37,292 nucleotides of DNA, taken from Plantago elongata (taxonomy: Eukaryota; Streptophyta; Magnoliopsida; Lamiales; Plantaginaceae). The position numbers were made by a program, and so were the translations under genes. The DNA is taken from positions 1 through 37,292 of the forward strand of contig JAYMSP010001025.1 in NCBI GenBank assembly GCA_036897095.1. Direction: 5' to 3'. Shown here piece after piece: positions 22,397-37,292 of the stretch (position 1 is its first letter; each line of letters starts with the position of its first letter). Under the pieces are notes generated by a model, which made no database searches, had not been told where the DNA came from, and saw only the letters and a list, made by a program, of their open reading frames with translations.

Positions 22397-23092
22397 CTAA
22401 TTCTCAGTAGATAATCTTAGCAACTCATCCAGATAATCCGAACCCAAATCCTCAAAAACAACCTGCTGCTGCATGTTGTTTTGCTGCATTGCCATTTCAC
22501 TTTCTTTCATCATCCTCTCTTTCTGCTGCTTCTTCCTCTTAGAAAGTACAGCTTTTCTCTCCATGGAGTGTTTCTTCTTCAAAGCAAGAACCGGCGAACA
22601 CCCTTCTTCAAACCCGTAGTTCATCTTGTTCAAAGACTCCCACACCACCTCCACCGGATAGTTCAAAACCGCAGCTGTCCCACGCATTGCGAATGCTGCC
22701 TGATCATACGCCAATGCCGCCTCTTCCGCAGTGTCAAACGTTCCAAGCCACACTCGGACGCTGTTCCTAGTCGAGTCTCTTATTTCGGCAGCATACTTTC
22801 CCCATGGCCTTCTCCTAACCCCCCGATACATCGTTTCCTTCGCAGGTTCCTCCTCTTCGTAGCTATACGTCTCCTCCTGACTAGCCGCGACATTGGTGGG
22901 ACCACCCTCGGATAAGACTCCGTATAGAAGCATTTCTTCGGAGTCATTCTCGTTGAATGGGAGTTGGTTTGGTTGCGGTTGGTCGTAGTACTGATGCATT
23001 GTGTAAGAGGAAGACGAAGAGGAGGAGGAAGACGAATCCGGCGAGAATTGGGAGTATGATTGTTGAAGGTAGGGAGAATATGTGTAGTCCAT
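22397..23092 (-). CDS. ERF1B: ERF1-type AP2/ERF transcription factor (group IXc), intronless
   Basis: Transcription factor of the ethylene/jasmonate response that binds GCC-box promoters of defence genes. Single exon, 231 residues. I take the ATG at 23092-23090 ([11 protein letters not shown]); the frame extends 18 bases further upstream but without an ATG. Serine-rich segment, then [15 protein letters not shown], the group IX signature; AP2 domain from [20 protein letters not shown] through [20 protein letters not shown] to LNYP, with the Ala and Asp typical of ERF rather than DREB proteins; [14 protein letters not shown]; and the C-terminal EDLL-type activation motif [15 protein letters not shown]. 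Order and spacing match Arabidopsis ERF1 (At3g23240); ERF15- or ORA59-like members are the alternatives. The leader and promoter lie at 23093-23680. Confidence 0.93.
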   Translation of the reverse strand: MDYTYSPYLQQSYSQFSPDSSSSSSSSSSYTMHQYYDQPQPNQLPFNENDSEEMLLYGVLSEGGPTNVAASQEETYSYEEEEPAKETMYRGVRRRPWGKYAAEIRDSTRNSVRVWLGTFDTAEEAALAYDQAAFAMRGTAAVLNYPVEVVWESLNKMNYGFEEGCSPVLALKKKHSMERKAVLSKRKKQQKERMMKESEMAMQQNNMQQQVVFEDLGSDYLDELLRLSTEN

Positions 23093-23473
23093 GATTGAAT
23101 TGTAGTTCAAGATGTTTGAGTGTGTGTGGGTGTATATATAATGTAGAGGAGATTTGAAGGAAATAAATGTGATTGGTTAGTAGCTAGGGAGATTTGAATT
23201 GTTAATTGGTGTTGATGATGATTGATGATATAAGTTCTTGTTCTAAATTCTAAGTAAAATGGTAGAAAATATAAGTAGTGGTCTTTGGTCAAGAATTCAT
23301 AAGTATTGGTACTAGCTAGTAGTACTAATAATTTGCTAAGTTATAAAATGGTGGAATGAAGAAGAAGATGATGATGAAGTTGATTAGAAAGATAGGCGGG
23401 AAGAGAAGGTTACTTGCTTAGTAGTAGTAGTAGTTGTTGTTGTGATGAGTGCATAGATTGAAATTCAAAGGGG

Positions 23474-23483
23474 TATTTATAAA
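23474..23483 (-). promoter_or_regulatory. Probable TATA box of the ERF1-type gene
   Basis: TTTATAAATA on the minus strand, about 380 bases upstream of the chosen ATG. It implies a leader of roughly 340 bases. A TATATATA stretch at 23132-23140 is too close to the ATG to be preferred. Confidence 0.5.
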
Positions 23484-23615
23484 CAACAAGAATATGTAAA
23501 AGTTAGTGTTTATTTAAATTATTATGAGTAAAAAGTTGTAGTAGTAATTGAGTTTAGTATTTTAATTATTATGTGGGGAAAAGGGAGTGAGAATCTTAAG
23601 TGTGTGTAATAAATG

Positions 23616-23659
23616 CACGTGGGTCAATCTACAGCTTGTGTTTGTGCAAACGGGGCGGC
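23616..23659 (-). promoter_or_regulatory. Cluster of GCC-box core, W-box and G-box upstream of the ERF1-type gene
   Basis: On the minus strand, GCCGCC (23659-23654), then TTGACC (23627-23622) directly abutting CACGTG (23621-23616), about 140-180 bases upstream of the TATA box. These are the standard sites of ERF, WRKY and bHLH/bZIP factors and suit a defence/hormone-induced gene; possible self-control through the GCC core is inference. Confidence 0.5.
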
Positions 23660-23679
23660 GCAAGCTAATTATCAAATTG

Positions 23680-23790
23680 TTTGTAGTACCGATTTGAGCG
23701 ATCATGTCCCCATCCAAATTGAACGTTTCATATATAAAAAAATCAATTTCAATTGTAACGAAATCACTCGAATCCTATTCTAATCAGTCC
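23680..23790 (-). mobile_element. Short Harbinger/Tourist-type MITE (copy 5) in the ERF1-type promoter
   Basis: Read on the minus strand it begins GGACTGATTAGAATAGGATT, includes TACAATTGAAATTGAT and GGATGGGGACATGATCGCTC, and ends GGTACTACAAAC, matching the family seen at 488, 947, 1067 and 21427. It lies about 20 bases beyond the GCC-box core. Confidence 0.72.
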
Positions 23791-24221
23791 ATATGTTTTT
23801 TGACCCAATCTAATTCTCATTTCTCAATCCAACATTTTACGTAGATATTTTGTTGCATTATTTATGTTGTTCTAAAAGTTATTAACATGAAGTAAACTTT
23901 TAACTTATTTATTGATTGTAATTATTTAACTTATCTATTGTCATTAAAATCGTTTAATTTGTAGTCAAATAATAGAAAATTATATTCTTAAATGATTGGT
24001 TTATTCTAAAACATTAATTTATATTTTAAATAATTATATTACGTGAGTGTCTAATTGGTAGTTTATTAATTAATTAAATTGATAAGTTTGTTGAGTTAGC
24101 TTACTTAAAAAGGAAATTAGATCATTATTTAACAAATTCTAAGTAAATTAACTTAGTAACTAAACACTTAAATAAAAACCAACTAGTTTATCTTTAAACA
24201 AAAATCAATATTAAATATTGA

Positions 24222-24310
24222 GGGACACCAAAGCACATCTTAATTATTAAGATGTTTCAACTCCAACTAATAGGTCGGGGGTTTGAGTTACCTCTGCAGT
24301 TTTAAAAAAA
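24222..24310 (+). mobile_element. Possible tRNA-derived SINE fragment
   Basis: TTATTAAGATGTTTCAACTC followed by GGTCGGGGGTTTGAGTTACC resembles the A-box and B-box layout of tRNA-derived plant SINEs, and an A-run follows (24301-24310). It is short and interrupted at once by a Stowaway element. Confidence 0.4.
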
Positions 24311-24313
24311 ATA

Positions 24314-24554
24314 CTCCCTCCGTCTCAAATTAGAAGTTTCGTATTCCGTTTTGGACTATCTCAAATTCGTTGTCCCAGTTACATATTTGGTCATTTTTAT
24401 GCCCCACAATCTAATATTATAACTAAAATAAACTCAATAGTTACATTGAAACATGTGTTTTGATCCACATCCTTTATCTTTTCTACTTTAATTTTAATCA
24501 ACATATTTGTATAAATATCTGATCCATGGAACATTCAATTCTGAAAAGATGGAG
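24314..24554. mobile_element. Stowaway (Tc1/mariner-type) MITE
   Basis: Left end CTCCCTCCGTCTCAAATTAG is the classic plant Stowaway terminus, the right end is AGATGGAG, and TA flanks both sides (24312-24313, 24555-24556). It is 241 bp with an AT-rich interior and no coding capacity. Confidence 0.85.
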
Positions 24555-24983
24555 TATTAGTTATGTTGTTGAATGTGCATTATCAAAAAATAAAACAGGA
24601 TGGATTATAGTTTAACTTTTAGATCATACTGAATGATAATTTGATGTTGAATCGAAAGTGATCAAAATCAGAACCTGGATGGATTTAGAAAAACAGGATT
24701 GGTCCGGTTGAGTCCGGGTTGAGAAGGAGAATAGAATTGATCATGGCCGTTGATGTGATTAGAATCAAAGGGGTGAATAGGTGCAATGCACGTTTGACCA
24801 GATGACGGCCACAAAACAAATCCACCATAATATAGAGCATGAGCCAATTATTCATTAATTAATGGTCAAAAGTTTTTATCATAACTACTATATATATACA
24901 CTATTGAACTCATTCTTCCCATTTTCTCCCTGCCACAAACTAGTGCTTCTGCTTTTACAACTAGAATTAGAAAAAAAAAATTA

Positions 24984-25094
24984 GAGTCTCATTGGTATAC
25001 GATTCGAATTGAATTTTGTCAATTCAAATGACCTGTTTTAAAACATATTATTTAAATTGACAAAAATCAATTCAAATTGTATATCAAACAGTCA
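24984..25094. mobile_element. MITE with about 40-bp inverted termini
   Basis: Left arm GTCTCATTGGTATACGATTC running to TTTTGTCAATT is inverted at the right (GTGACTGTTTGATATACAAT on the other strand). The ends resemble the Harbinger-type (A/T)TTGGTATA termini elsewhere in the window. A small spacer separates the arms. Confidence 0.75.
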
Positions 25095-25398
25095 CTTTCA
25101 GAATCCAATTTAATGTTGAATTAGGTTTTCAAAACAATGTTTCAATAAGAAAAATATATAGAATTAATTGAGACTGAAGTGAACTTACTGCGCATCAAAA
25201 AATGATCAGGTTATATGATAATTTGATGTATTGTTTCATTTTAACACGTAAAAATACACTTCCCTTAATCGTTCCTCATAATATTCATTTTACTATATGC
25301 CGTCTATATTCACAAATTTTCAGGTACATTCAACTTTTTATAATTCGGAATTATAAACAAAGGGTTAGCATGATACTTTTTATTAAATATGTTAATTA

Positions 25399-25542
25399 GG
25401 TTGTGTTCTCTTATTGAAAATTACTTCATTCAATTTAATCCAGTCTAGTTCAGTTTAATTCGATTTAGTTATAATTTATATCTTATTTAAATTAAATCCT
25501 ATACCGTTTAATTCAATAAATTTTAATTGAATAACACATAAC
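25399..25542. mobile_element. Tourist-like MITE, second copy of the family at 20918
   Basis: Begins GGTTGTGTTCTCTTATTGAA after TTA (25396-25398), shares TCCAGTCTAGTTCAGTTTAA with the element at 20918, and ends TTGAATAACACATAAC. The right-hand flank is eroded. Confidence 0.75.
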
Positions 25543-27138
25543 ATCTATATACGGGACAATACCATCTCATATAGTCGTGTTGGAACGAGGTGTGCTCCAG
25601 TACTCCTAGATTTTGATAATTATTACGATAATTATGACTAAAGTATGATAGCCCACACATGATTATCTTGTTGGGTCGATTTACTTTATTCAATAAATTA
25701 ACCAACTTGTATTTTAAATTCACTAACTTTTGAATTTCTTTTACCACATAACTTTATGTTTAGTTATTTCCCTTTACCATTTCCTCTTTTATTCTGCTTA
25801 AATACGTCACATTCTTATGACATTATCCTGTTAGGCCATTTGACATCCTCACTTGTTATCTTAATCGTTTTATCGTTTGATTAAAATTCATCGAAAAACA
25901 TCATATACATCATGAAGATATTTTGTTGTCTCTTTTATAATATTGACCGCCAATAATTCTGAAATTAAATAGTTTAAAATAGATTTAACAACTCCTATAT
26001 GAAATTTCTACATAATAATGTAGATGCATTATTTTATACAAATTATAATCTGTGTGATTATGTGGAGTCCACAGAGGGTCAACAAACAATGAGACCATGT
26101 ATTTGAGGATGGTCAACAAATTCCAGAAGTTTTTGAAAGTCTTTAGAAGAAGTTCAAACTACCTTTAATTTGTTGGTCAAAAGTTCCAAATCCAAATGGA
26201 TATACAATATTAATATATTACTAGTTGAGATACAAAAGATATGATTTATATTAACAAGTGATGTGATTCATTTGAATGATACAAATTTCCATCTAATGTT
26301 ATTGGAAGCTTTAATATTGCATGTCGTTTTATAAGGGGACATATGTTTTTTTCACTAAAGGTGGTCTTAAAGCACTTGTCTTGTGGGGATTGTGCATCAA
26401 CTAGTTGAGTAATGCTTGTGCAACAAAATTCTGCCTTCGTAATAGAGGAAAAAGGATTGTGACCTACAAATGTAGGTAATCTTTTGCACGTGTGGTTTGA
26501 TAATCTTAACTTTTGTATGAACACCGTGCTAGTAGTTGATCAGCTAACTAATTTGATAATATGTTTCGGATAGTATATTAGTAAAATATAAGTCAGGCAT
26601 ATTTATCACATAACATATCACCCACACTCAGGGATGTTAATTGGCACTCAAGCATGAGCAGATTCGGAGGAGTTTTGAATACTTTGCAAGTCGAAAGACA
26701 AGCACGCCTGGAGAATCCCTCTGGCTCGTCCTACATTCTCAAACGGGGTACAGACACACATGGGACTTGATTTGATACCAAACTGAGTTGCTAATTAAGT
26801 AACACATGAAGTTGAACAGAATGCAAAACAGGGTGGGATAAAGTAAATTGTCAGGAAAATAAAGATAAACTAACTTTAAAGTTCATACATGTATCATAAA
26901 GTTGGTGAACAGTTTTTCAAATCCATTATCCATAGATGTTTCCCTTTAAAAAAAGATAAGGAAAAAGAAACTGTTTCAGTTCAAGGCCACATGAAATTCA
27001 CAACATACAACTTCTAGAAAGTACCTTCAAGTAGACGCAAATATTATGCTTCGAAATTGAACCTCTCGGTTTGGCCTTCGAGATGATACCATTTTTTTAA
27101 ATGTAAGCTCATACAGCAGGAGTCAAAATGAGTGAGTC
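25543..27138. other. Spacer downstream of CDC5
   Basis: AT-rich on the left. 26246-26524 carries a minus-strand open frame without an ATG and no recognised domain. 26620-26790 is of more even base composition but gives no readable protein. The last 100-200 bases should be the 3' UTR of CDC5. Confidence 0.45.
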
Positions 27139-32839
<5,701 letters not shown>

Positions 32840-33025
32840 TACTAGTTTGTAAGAAATTAATATATCGGTAAAGTTGTAAATGAGTGATAAAGTAAGATAG
32901 ATTGAATAAAGTGGAAAATAAACATAATAAAGAATTAGTTAGTGGGGTAAAAACTTTTCATTTGAAATTAAGAAGTTTCTAATGTAATCCCAAAAAAAAA
33001 AGTTATTAAAAGAACAAATGGAGTA
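32840..33025. mobile_element. Degenerate Stowaway-like MITE
   Basis: Interior phrases GATAAAGTAAGATAGATTGA and GTTAGTGGGGTAAAAAC are typical of plant Stowaway elements, and the right end is ACAAATGGAGTA. The left terminus is eroded. Confidence 0.5.
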
Positions 33026-33420
33026 TTGTTTAATAATGTTGATATTTTAGTATATTTTATAACATTTAATTAGTTTCTAGGATAATTTATAAGCGTTGAA
33101 AAAACGATTATTTTGTAGTAACTTGAAGAAATTATTTAAAATATATACACATTTAATATTATGTGTTATACGGTTTATTTGAATCATTTATAATTATTTT
33201 AAACGAAACATTACTCATTTAATTGAAGAACTTTATTTGTAAATGTGAGATTGCATGTGCAAAACAAATCTAAGTTTTAATTTTCATCTAGTGCTACATA
33301 TATACTTCCGATTTGGTTAATCATTTAAAATTATTCCATAATAATTAGATTAATTATGAAATTCTTAGTAATAAAGTTATACATTGATTATATGAATAAC
33401 ATTCACAACTAATGTGTGCC

Positions 33421-33511
33421 AGTGAAAATGTGTTTACACCTTAAATTTTGACAATAAAATCTAATAGTGAAAAATGTGTTCACACCTTAAATTTTGACAA
33501 TAAAATATAAT
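33421..33511. repeat. 45/46-bp tandem duplication
   Basis: Two adjacent units (33421-33465, 33466-33511), both reading AGTGAAAA(A)TGTGTT(T/C)ACACC and ending ACAATAAAAT(C/A)TAAT. Non-coding. Confidence 0.9.
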
Positions 33512-33605
33512 AAAAATTATATATGATCTTTTTGAAAAATACATTTATCTAAAAAAAGTAGCTTGTTAGCACTCATCTGAAAGTTGCTAACTACAGTACC
33601 TCTAT

Positions 33606-33811
33606 GAAAGACACCACAAGCACTGCACAACACATTAGTAACAATTACAAATGCAAATGCAGTGTAGCTTATGAGCCTCAAACTGACAAGCTCAGTATTT
33701 TTTGAAAGATATGTAAGGTCTTCCTGCAGTATTAAAAACGATGCCACGCATTTGGATTTAGCTAGCCTTATGATTTTGCAATGCTTAACGTAGACGTGTT
33801 GAACCAAAGCC
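33606..33811 (-). other. Exon-like open segment, unrecognised
   Basis: On the minus strand a 206-base segment lies between an acceptor (ATTCTTCAG before 33811) and a donor (GTACTG after 33606), with an open frame throughout that contains LVQHVYVKHCK, LTYLSKNTELVSLRLISYTA and the hydrophobic FAFVIVTNVLCSACGVFHRG. It reads more like protein than the surrounding AT-rich DNA. I found no partner exons and do not recognise the family; it could be a decayed or captured exon, or chance. Confidence 0.3.
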
Positions 33812-34478
33812 TGAAGAATAAATATTGTAATGTTGTCTTTAGACTTCTAGTATTTTGTTATACTATTTTAAAGAAGTGCTTTAAGTATCCCTTTAAGTAT
33901 GAGCATGCATTTGCTTTGTTCTTTATCTGTATTCAATACTGATGCTTAACTCGGATTTAATTATATACATTTGTTAAAAGAAAATGCGCTTAAACTTGCC
34001 TTCTCAAACAGGTGATTCTACATTTTTGTATTTTCGTCACGTTTTGTATAAGGAGAATGCTAATCTATGATCGTTCTATGTCCCCTAGCTAGTAGAGCAC
34101 TATACTTCGATCTAACCGTAACTAAGCATGGATATGGTAATATAGTAGCAAGAATATAGCAGTCATAAAGAAATATAAATATAAGCATATTGAGAGCGGA
34201 AGTAATCAAGGACTATTATTCTTCTCATTAATTTAGTAGTACGCACTATGGTAACCTAGGAAAGTAAGCTATGTTTTGTGCTGAGAGGAAAGTCCTCGTA
34301 CCACTGCGAATTAAAACTGAAGTAGGAGAAGTGTTACTATCTTTGAACTTTGAAGGACTAATTGTGCATGAGATAGCAGTGAAAAAAAAATTGATTACGT
34401 ATGAATAGGTCCAATTCGTGACATAATTTACCAATTCAATGTAGCAAATTAATGGCTTAACAAAAAGTATGTAAAATT

Positions 34479-35050
34479 TTATTTTTGATACAATACAATA
34501 AGACAGTTTTAATTTTCATATAATAATTTGGTATCGTTCAATTTCAGTACACAATAACAATCTTAATAGAATTTTAGTACTCCGTTCAATTTGCTGACAT
34601 GGCAACTGAAAAATTGAAAATACTTAAGTTGATCGTATATACTCGATTTTGACCATGAAAATATAAATATTTATGTGGACATGCGTCGGGCTGACGTTTA
34701 TTCTGAATGTATTCTCATAAAAAAACTCTAAAAGAAAATTTTAAAATAAAAAAAAATTAACCAAAAATTATTAAAGCTGTATATTTAGATAAGTTTATAA
34801 TTTTAGATAAGTTTATAATATAATTTCATAATACAATTTTATTCTGAATGTACTGTTATGTTTATTTGTTTTTCTGGTTAAAATCGAGTATATACGGTCA
34901 ACTTACGTATTTGAATTTTCCGGCTGTCCATAAAAAAATTAAACGGTGTACTAAAATTTTAATAAGGTTGTTATTGTATACTGAAATTGAACGATACTAA
35001 ATTAGTGTATAAAGATTGATATTGTCTTATTGCAGTGTATCAAAATAATT
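34479..35050. mobile_element. Foldback element with long (about 180 bp) inverted arms upstream of COQ3
   Basis: Left arm 34479-34660 and right arm 34864-35050 are inverted copies of each other. Left blocks TTTTGATACAATACAATAAG, TATCGTTCAATTTCAGTA and CGTATATACTCGATTTT all recur in complement at 35050-34864. The spacer of about 200 bp has no gene, but contains the direct repeats TTTATTCTGAATGTA (34697, 34838) and TTTAGATAAGTTTATAA. Long arms suggest a MULE-like or foldback MITE; the target duplication is obscured by T/A runs. Confidence 0.8.
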
Positions 35051-35284
35051 TTTTTCAGATCAAATGATAGAATGATTTGATGAAAAACTTATATTTCAAA
35101 TTAGAGTATGGTCTGCATTACCTAACTCTTTTAAATCTTTTTTGTATTGTTATTATTTTGATTAACAATAAAATTTCTTCATATTAATATTTTTTGTCAG
35201 ATCAAATTTTACTATGCCATAGCTTCGTTCCAATTTCATTTCCACTCCACCTTCTCTACCGGAAGAAAACTCGTCGACACTGTA

Positions 35285-37128
35285 ATGGCAACTTCAAAGC
35301 TTCTCGTAAATCGACTGCGTCACTTAGCCCGACCATCACTATCGCATCTCGCAAACGCCTTCTCAACTCAATCGCAAACGGTACTCAACAGTTCCAATTT
35401 ACCCGAACCACCGCCAAGAAATCCATTGAGTGAAATTGAGCAGAAGAAATCCCCTGTGATTGCCGACACCGTTTTACCCGGAACAACACTAAAGAGCTCA
35501 TTGAATGAAACCGAGCTCAAGAAATTCTCTGTAATTGCCGACTCATGGTAAATTTTGTCATTCTACACCGTTTTGCTGCAATTTGCTAACGTTTTGTTTC
35601 TGGTGAAGATTTGTTTGTGATTCGTGTTTGATTGATTGGTTAATAGGTGGGATGCGGAAGGACCCTTTAAGCCGCTGCATGTGATGAATCCTACCAGACT
35701 TGCTTTCATTAGGTCTACATTGTGTCGTCATTTTGGGTGCGTATTTTTCGGTTAAAAATACAATCTCTGTTGGTTAATCGCAGTTACTAGGTTAGGAATT
35801 GGTTAATTTTAGATTCACAAGCTTGTTACTTGTCATTTCGGAAATTCGGTGTGCATGAGAATATCGTATTTTGTAGTTCCATGACTTAGTAGCAGTGGAT
35901 TGTAGAAAGGTCCCGATATGATTTTTTTGTAGAGACTCAGAAACATAGATGATGGTATCAGTAATAGAGTTGCTCGTTTCATCAGTCTGAAATGAGAAAC
36001 ACAAATTGTTGCAAGTCTTTTGGTTCAAGTGAGGAGTTAAATTAACGTCGAGTTACTAGGCTAACTGACGTGATTGGAGCATTTAACTCTGAAGCATTGT
36101 TCAGCTTGTTATTGGTTTTTGAGTTCAGCGTTATAATTGTCAACATGTTCAGGAGGGATCCACAATGTACAAGGCCATTTGAAGGATTGAAATTTGTGGA
36201 TGTTGGTTGTGGAGGGGGTATTTTATCTGAGGTATGCTCCTTTATCTTCCGTCGATTCACATGCATAACTGTCCCCATTGTATCATACCTGGAATAAGAG
36301 CAGATGGAATGCATGCTGTAATTTCCACAGGTCTATATGTATAAACAATTACCTCAATTGTTTTACCAATGCCCATCTTTCTCCTTCTTTTCATATTCAG
36401 CCTTTAGCTCGGATGGGTGCTAGTGTAACTGGAGTCGATGCAGTGGATAAAAATATCAAGATTGCGCGCCTCCATGCAGTATGCTGATTTGTCTCTCTTT
36501 AGATATATAAATGACGGATACCATTTCTCCTTTCGACTTCTCTTTATGTAAATAAATAACATAAGCATTCTTCCTTAGAGAAAAACACCCATGGCACAGT
36601 ATTAAGTGTTAACATGTGGGAAACTGGATTTGTGAAGGAGTCTAATTTATATCAATGTTCTGTATCTTTTAACAATGCTATCTTCTCAAATCAAGATCTG
36701 GCAGAGCTGCATCATTCGGAGTCTGACCTTCTTGAACTGGTCAATGTTGTAAAGGGTCCCACTTACATAGAATAGTTTACCTCCAACTATCATAAGAAAC
36801 ATTTCCGTGTATTGGTTTATAATGCTACTGGCATATACTTGTTTCTCAGGACTTCCTGGAACATATATTTTCTGTGGATGAAATTGAAAATTATTTTCAC
36901 ATATCATCTTAGCACTCACAAGTCATAATCACATCAAACCCCACATAGGGACTCATAAATTTTAGGTCACCAAAGAAAGCTGTTGATTTTAAACAATGTC
37001 CGAATGCTGATGGCATTTATTGATAATTTCACCGACACTGGACTTTGAATTTTATTTCTCAAGTCCGTTTCTTTGGCAGGATTTGGATCCTTCAACCTCG
37101 GTGATTGACTATCGTTGCACCACAGCTG
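35285..37128 (+). CDS. COQ3: COQ3, mitochondrial ubiquinone biosynthesis O-methyltransferase, 5' half
   Basis: SAM-dependent methyltransferase that carries out both O-methylation steps of ubiquinone (CoQ) synthesis at the mitochondrial inner membrane. Visible exons: 35285-35547, 35647-35736, 36153-36231, 36401-36478 and 37080-37128 (GT-AG, in phase); the gene continues past the right edge. An Arg/Ser/Leu-rich, acid-poor N terminus ([20 protein letters not shown]) fits a mitochondrial presequence. Family marks: [34 protein letters not shown], the SAM-binding [37 protein letters not shown] and VIDYRCTTA. Oddity: exon 1 contains a duplicated [14 protein letters not shown] / [14 protein letters not shown] block. 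The foldback element ends about 235 bases upstream of the ATG. Confidence 0.94.
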
Positions 37129-37292
37129 GTACACGTCATTCTTGTATGTTGATATAAAGGTCATAATGATTGATCAAATTTCTCACTGTGCTGTATATCA
37201 ACCCACGTTTAGAGTCGTATAATTCGTTGCATTTTCATGTTTGGTGCTTGGCAATTGGCTATTCAACATGTTTTTCTAATGTATACTCCCCT

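Noticed and set aside
22481-22915. Plus-strand frame opposite the ERF1-type gene
   Set aside because: Antisense shadow; low-complexity Phe/Leu/His translation.
23107-23292. Upstream reading frame ending at the ERF1-type gene
   Set aside because: It does not begin with ATG (TTG at 23292), so there is no support for a translated upstream frame. The same check moved the ERF start to 23092.
26246-26524. Minus-strand frame of 92 codons downstream of CDC5
   Set aside because: No ATG at its start, no recognised domain, no splice partners; too weak to call.

Overview
This is nuclear DNA of a flowering plant, almost certainly a eudicot. It is AT-rich, its genes have GT-AG introns and plant-type family members, the spaces between genes are full of small Tourist/Harbinger- and Stowaway-type MITEs, and there is one large solo LTR. 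I cannot name the species from the sequence alone. No prokaryotic, organellar or viral gene block is present. The host genes look like ordinary conserved plant genes, and most of the novelty lies in the duplicated, transposon-rich left third.

Layout. 1-149: 5' end of a transporter gene (NPF/POT family, copy A, minus strand) that runs off the left edge. 2061-4124: a complete tandem copy of that gene (copy B, minus, four exons). 1-2085 and 3979-11375 are paralogous flanks, so each can be read against the other. Copy A flank carries three short MITEs that are absent from copy B flank. Copy B flank carries a longer Harbinger-like element (about 4999-9487) which itself contains a solo LTR of about 3 kb (6452-9473, flanked by ATATG), plus a second unclassified insertion (9825-11271). 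A scrap of a third transporter copy remains at about 11277-11375. 12166-16292: AHL14-like AT-hook/PPC protein (plus, five exons). 18029-18856: AHL19-like AT-hook/PPC protein (minus, single exon), convergent with the former. 22397-23092: ERF1-type ethylene-response transcription factor (minus, single exon). 27139-31991: CDC5 (minus, four exons), the Myb-domain core subunit of the spliceosomal NineTeen complex. 35285 to the right edge: 5' half of COQ3, the mitochondrial O-methyltransferase of ubiquinone synthesis (plus).

How the genes relate. There is no operon-like logic here. The meaningful relationships are the tandem NPF array and the neighbouring AHL14/AHL19 pair. By my recollection the closest Arabidopsis genes are also near neighbours on chromosome 3 (At3g04590 and At3g04570), which would make this conserved microsynteny. 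The ERF1, CDC5 and COQ3 genes are independent housekeeping or regulatory loci separated by MITE-rich spacers.

I did not find a convincing undescribed biological system. The most informative observations are the empty-site/filled-site pairs in the NPF duplication, a same-site Harbinger pair of very different size, a run of tandem splice acceptors at NPF exon 2, an atypical hexapeptide (GRLEIL) in the AHL19-like PPC domain, a duplicated 5' coding segment in COQ3, and an exon-like orphan reading frame at 33606-33811.
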